From Limnephilus marmoratus (taxonomy: Eukaryota; Arthropoda; Insecta; Trichoptera; Limnephilidae), in NCBI GenBank assembly GCA_917880885.1, contig OU862913.1, positions 248,001 through 312,000 on the forward strand: a stretch of DNA of 64,000 nt, read 5' to 3'. Positions 59,330 through 64,000 of the stretch are shown here, in pieces; positions within the stretch are counted from its first letter, which is position 1; each line of letters begins with the position of its first letter. Made by a program: the position numbers and the translations under genes. Under the pieces are notes generated by a model. It was not told the origin of the DNA. It saw only the letters and a program-made list of their open reading frames with translations, and did not search any database.

Positions 59330-60525
59330 ACAAGTTGAATCATAGTGGAGTTAAACCTTTTCCACGTCCCGAATGCAGTTATACAAGTTCTCAAAGGGAA
59401 GATTTAAAAATCAACAGTATGATTCACAGAAGATAAAAAACATTTTTATGTCCTGACTGCAACTATTCGTGTCCTCTAAAGAGATATCTAAGAAGTCTCT
59501 TGCTGACTCACGGTGTAGAAAAACCGTTTTCATGTTCCGACTGCAACTTTCATGTACAACGAAGAGAAATCTAAAAATTACCCATGTTTACCCACAGTGG
59601 AGTAAAATCCATTTCATGTCCTGACTGCAACTATTCTACTTCTCAAAAAAAAACAAAACGGCACTTGCTAACTCACAGTGACGAAAAACCTTTTTCTTGT
59701 CCCGATTGCGACTATTCATGTGCTACACAACGGTATCCAAAAGTTCACGTGTTGAACCACACTGGACAAAAACCTTTTTCATGTCCCGACTGCAATTATT
59801 CATTTAGTGCTATGGAACTCATTTGCTTACTAAAAGTGATACAAAACCTTTTACATATATCTACTGCACTATTCATGTTCCACAAAGAGTCACCAAAAAT
59901 CACATGTTAAAGCACAGTGGACAAAAACCAATTTCCTGTCCAGAATGCAGTTATACAAGTTCTCAAAAGGACAATTTGTAAATCCACCGTGCGATTTACA
60001 GAAGAGAAAACCTTTTACATGTCCTGACTGCAACTATTTGTGTTCTTAAAAGGTATATCCAAGAATTCACTTGCTGACTCTACTCATTGTGGAGAAAAGC
60101 ATTTTTCATGTTCCGACTGAAACTATTCAGAGAAATAAAAAAAAACATGTTTACTCACAGTGGTGAAAAACCCATTTCATGCCCTGACTGCAACTATTCT
60201 TCTTCTCGAAAAAAAAACTAAAACGGCACTTGCTAATTCAGTGATTAAAAACCTTTTACTTGTCCCGAGTGCGACAAAAGGGTACAAAATCTTCAGGCGC
60301 TACAAAACGGTATCTAAAAATTCACATGTTTACCAACACTGGACCAAAACCTTTTTCGTGTCCCGACTGCAATTATTCATGTTGTACAAAGGAACTTCTT
60401 AGAAATCATTTGCTGACTCACAGTGCTACAAAACCACTTTCATGGTTCTACTGCAACTATTCGTGTTCTACAAAGAGGCATGAGTGTAACTATGCATGTT
60501 CTACGAAACCTAGCTTTAGGTAATA
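59330..60525 (+). pseudogene. Decayed C2H2 zinc-finger gene array
   Basis: About 14 finger-like units of ~84 bp spread over several frames. The best-preserved stretch (59584-59800) reads HSGVKSISCPDCNYSTSQ, HLLTHSDEKPFSCPDCDYSC and HVLNHTGQKPFSCPDCNYSF. Others survive only as KPFSCPDCNYSCCTK or as frame-shifted echoes. Linkers are H[ST]G-x-KPFSC and the signature is CPDCNYSC, so this is a different subfamily from genes A/B but related to the array in the hAT-like element at 35135. No acidic N-terminal exon was found upstream and no terminal repeats around it. Non-functional. Confidence 0.82.
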
Positions 60526-60529
60526 TTAT

Positions 60530-61310
60530 TATATTTTAGCAGTAAAGTCATACCTCAGAATAAGTTAAGTGAAGTTAGAACCCTATCCAAATGAGGTGAC
60601 GAATAGTAATTGCGAGATATTTTAAGTCCAATAAATATAAAAGTACCTTTTCGACAGTAGTGGCTGATGAACCAATAATAATATCCTCGTGCTCTAAATC
60701 TTCCAAGTTGTAGTTGTATTCATTACCAAACACTGCGTACATAATGTACCTACGGACAAATGTTTGGCGAGCGAAATGCCCATAAATGAACTAATACCCA
60801 TATTCCGAAATACGCCACGATACGTTTATTATATCTGTGTGTGTGTACGCGTGCCAATAGCGCCTCCCACAAGCACACTTCGGAGCGACCGAGTCCCGCG
60901 CCACTACAGGCCGCCGCGCAGAAAAGTAAAGACCAATAGGTTTACAGCGCTATTCGCTATGAGACTTTTCTGCATGTCCACATGCATGAAGAACGCACTA
61001 ACCGTTTTCGGAACTCGATCCTGGAACGCACATTTAATGTTAATTTTTAGACGCTTGGAGTAAAATGATGGTTGAAAAGAAACATTTTGACAAATTTACA
61101 CCGAAAAAAAGAATTTTCGAGTACTTACTGTTTTTGTAGCTTTCTGAGATTATTGCAACGCTTCAAGTGTGTCGGTATTCTATGTTTAGAGTGACTAGTG
61201 AAGCATTTTGACGGCATTTTCAAAATATATAGGCTATAAAACCAGGAGCGTAGAGTTTCACTACTTGCCGCCGGGGGCTTCTCTCCCGGAATAAGCAAGA
61301 ATATCAAATT
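60530..61310. other. No recognised gene
   Basis: Includes a locally GC-richer stretch (60840-61060) with a 99-codon frame that resembles nothing I know. Confidence 0.4.
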
Positions 61311-62082
61311 TGTTAGAATTTGATGTAAAATGAAGTATTTATTTAATTGTTAATATTTACAGATATCATAACGATAATAAGAGGCCGTACTTCTCTACAG
61401 ATGTATGTATTATGTACATATTTTAAATTAAAAATATTGTGTAAAATCATTATTAATGCGACAATCATAGATTTAAGTTTAAAAAATGGGTTGTATGGTG
61501 TAATCAATGTTTTTATTTTTCATGGTCGAATGCCTACATCAATTACAAAAAAAATAAGCAGATTGAAAAATAATGGTCCATTATTTTGGTAACAAAAAAT
61601 ATCAAGTCTGAGAATGACACATGAAAGGTAGTATTAAGCCGTTTTAGAAAGCCGTTTTACAGAAAATAACCATTCTGCCCCTATAACCCAAAGCTCTGGA
61701 GTGTGTTAGAATTTGGTGTAAAATGAAGTATTTATTTAATTGTTAATATCCACAGATATCATAATGATAATAAGAGGCCATACTTCTACAGATGTTGTAT
61801 GTATTATGTACATATTTTAAATTAAAAATATTGTGTAAAATCATTATTAATGCGACAATCATAGATTTAAGTTTAAAAAATGGGTTGTATGGTGTATCAA
61901 TGTTTTTATTTTTCATGGTCGAATGCCTACATCAATTACAAAAAAAAATAAGCAGATTGAAAAATAAAGGTCCATTATTTGGTAACAAAAAATATCAAGT
62001 CCGAGAATGACACATGAAAGGTAGTATTAAACCGTTTTAGAAAGCCGTTTTTCAGAAAATAACCATTCTGCCCCTATAACAC
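61311..62082 (+). repeat. Tandem duplication, period ~393 bp
   Basis: Copy 1 is 61311-61703, copy 2 is 61704-62082; both start TGTTAGAATTTG and end near CATTCTGCCCCTATAAC. They differ by scattered substitutions and short indels. Small reading frames in both are shared only because of the duplication. Confidence 0.88.
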
Positions 62083-64000
62083 ACTCTTAATGAAATAATA
62101 TGACAACTAACTAATCTTTTCTTTTTAACATTTAAAGATCCATTTACACCGAGATTTTTGCTGAGATATCATAATAATATTAAATAAACACACTTTAATT
62201 TACGTTGGATGTCCGCATGTATTTTTTGACAATAAAAAGGAGTTAATTGGACAATGAGATCATTAGACATAATACGAGTTATATTCGTAAGTACGAAACT
62301 GTCAAACGAAAACGTCTGAATTCCGATTTGGTCCTGCAATCTTCGATAATCTGCCTCCGTTCATTAATAAACCAGTAATTATGCAGAAAGAATGTCATTA
62401 TTAATAAAGTTGCGTAGGTATATCACCAGTCAAACAAAGGACAGGGTGATTTACAATCTCGTATCGATAACGAACCGATTGCCCTAGCACGCTTGCACCA
62501 TCGATAGGCACACCGACGTCGACGGGAAATAAATAAGGAATCGACATACGATCTCATACGATGGCAACACTGGGGATCTTTTAATGAATTTTCGTTTCTT
62601 AATTTGAAAATATGTGCTGCGTAAAAATGAAAAATACCAATAAATTGACAATTTCGAATTGAAATTCGAACTCAAATAAATATTGGCGTTTCGCATGTAG
62701 ATACTTTTTGAGACTAAACGACATTTTAACAAATTACGTTTCTCGAATTTGAGAGCAATTAATTGATCGCCTCTTAAGAGGACATAACCAGAGAAAACCA
62801 GAAATATGTCATTTTCAAATCGGGTTTTAGACGTATTGACTCTTTTCCACAAAAAATTATAAATGGATTTCGAAAGATTGTTCTTTTATCTAGCATTCGT
62901 ATGTAATAAATTTTTAGAATTTTTTTAAATTTTTAGTATAATAAGGTTATTCCATAGGTCGTTGGCAGATTTGTTAAATTTTCAAAAAAGTTTTTGTATT
63001 ATACCACTCCCATTTCAAATAACATAATCATGCAGTAAAATAAATCAATACATTATCTAGCAAACGCATGTTTTAGAATTTTAATTTTAGTTTCAATAAA
63101 ATCATTAAAAAATATGTACGTACATGTGTTTCTTGACGAAAATTGGCCCATTTGTGTATTTATTTGCCCACTTACAAACTAATATATCTCAGATTTTTTT
63201 TACATGCTTATTTTGATAAGACGTTATTGACAAATAATAAATAATTTTGATCGAAAAATAATTTTAGTAAGTATTTAATATTAATTAATTTACAGCTTCG
63301 CATTCCAACATTTTTCTTATCGAAAGAAACACAAAATTCAGAGCTCATTCGGCCCGCAATCGTGGCCTGGACAAGTCGTGTCCGCGACGGTCTTGGTCGT
63401 CACATTTTAAAATGACAAACTGAAAACGAAACTTTAAAAATAAATATACTATTTCTTGTTTCACGTTTGTAAAGATCTACAGGGTTGCCCGAACGCAAAA
63501 TTTCATGTGCATTGAATATTTTTGTGCTAAAATTTTTATAATTTTGAAATTTTTTATTATAAATTATTGTTATGTGAATACCGCTCAATATTAATATTTT
63601 CTTAAAACATAAATATTTCTTTTGTATGTAGTTTTATTATTTTTTAGTTTTATATATTTGTATATTTATGTTCCTATTTTGTTTCCTTTCATAAAAAAAA
63701 TGAAAATATAAAATATTAACTGATAATACTGGTTACCTACGTCGCGTCGTATTAAATTTCTCTAATTATTTAAAACATTGTTATATTTATCAAAAGTAGG
63801 AACTGTCGTGCATTATTATTTCCTGCAATAGTTCGTTTTCTATGGAAATGTCATTGAACCCTGTGACGTTACCGTGCGTCTTTACCACTTTTGCTCCGCT
63901 TTTTGAAGCAATATTGTATTAGGTGCACAATATTTACTTTCTGTTTATACAGTTTTGTGTCCCTTCAGTGATCATCACATGGATATCACGAAGTTATTCA
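62083..64000. other. No recognised feature
   Basis: AT-rich; I found no convincing frame, repeat or RNA gene. Confidence 0.4.

Noticed and set aside
60764..61063. 99-codon frame in a GC-richer patch
   Set aside because: No similarity to a known family that I can recognise, no splice or promoter support; left unannotated.

Overview
This window looks like a transposon-saturated stretch of an insect (at least arthropod) nuclear genome. The evidence is BEL/Pao and Ty3/gypsy LTR elements, a FLYWCH-MULE transposase, many hAT-like and foldback DNA elements with G/C homopolymers, non-LTR retrotransposon tails, and spliced C2H2 zinc-finger genes with short GT-AG introns. I cannot name the order from sequence alone. 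No database search was run: all family names rest on motifs, and all boundaries on terminal repeats and target-site duplications (TSDs) read by eye.

Layout. 1-2950: a MULE transposase gene (470 aa) with a recognisable core promoter and an upstream 200-bp direct repeat. 2952-7173: a 4.2-kb foldback element with ~1.9-kb inverted arms and no transposase, whose right arm carries a retroposed insertion that is a perfect 106-bp-arm palindrome. 7395-9204: a non-LTR tail and two small inverted-repeat elements. 9421-18794: BEL/Pao copy 'BEL-2' (418-bp LTRs, TSD CATAG) with a broken gag-pol. It is split by a 3.5-kb hAT-like element (14050-17535) filled by a ~190-bp tandem repeat. 19.9-23.8 kb: hAT-like elements, one holding a decayed zinc-finger-like array. 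24795-34009: zinc-finger gene A (minus, three exons). Its first intron has received BEL/Pao copy 'BEL-1' (26532-32905), itself inside an A-tailed retroposon. 35135-37514: another hAT-like element carrying a zinc-finger pseudogene. 37892-47466: a complete-looking Ty3/gypsy element (1299-bp LTRs, intact gag and pol). 49185-51496: zinc-finger gene B (plus, three exons), the head-to-head paralogue of A. 52.1-58.6 kb: SINE-like, LINE and hAT fragments. 59.3-60.5 kb: a third decayed zinc-finger array. 61311-62082: a 390-bp tandem duplication. The last 2 kb shows nothing I recognise.

How it fits together. The only plausible host genes are A and B. Both encode an N-terminal region made of two copies of an IKxEP...PYTxxxIxLxDVKKEC module (one per exon) followed by 8-10 C2H2 fingers with an extra conserved Cys. 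The same finger type recurs as pseudogene arrays inside elements with hAT-like termini, at least two of them with perfect 8-bp TSDs. The most interesting hypothesis from this window is that non-autonomous hAT elements here have repeatedly captured and spread host zinc-finger exons. A second theme is trans-mobilisation: both BEL/Pao copies lack the RNase H region yet have (nearly) identical LTRs.
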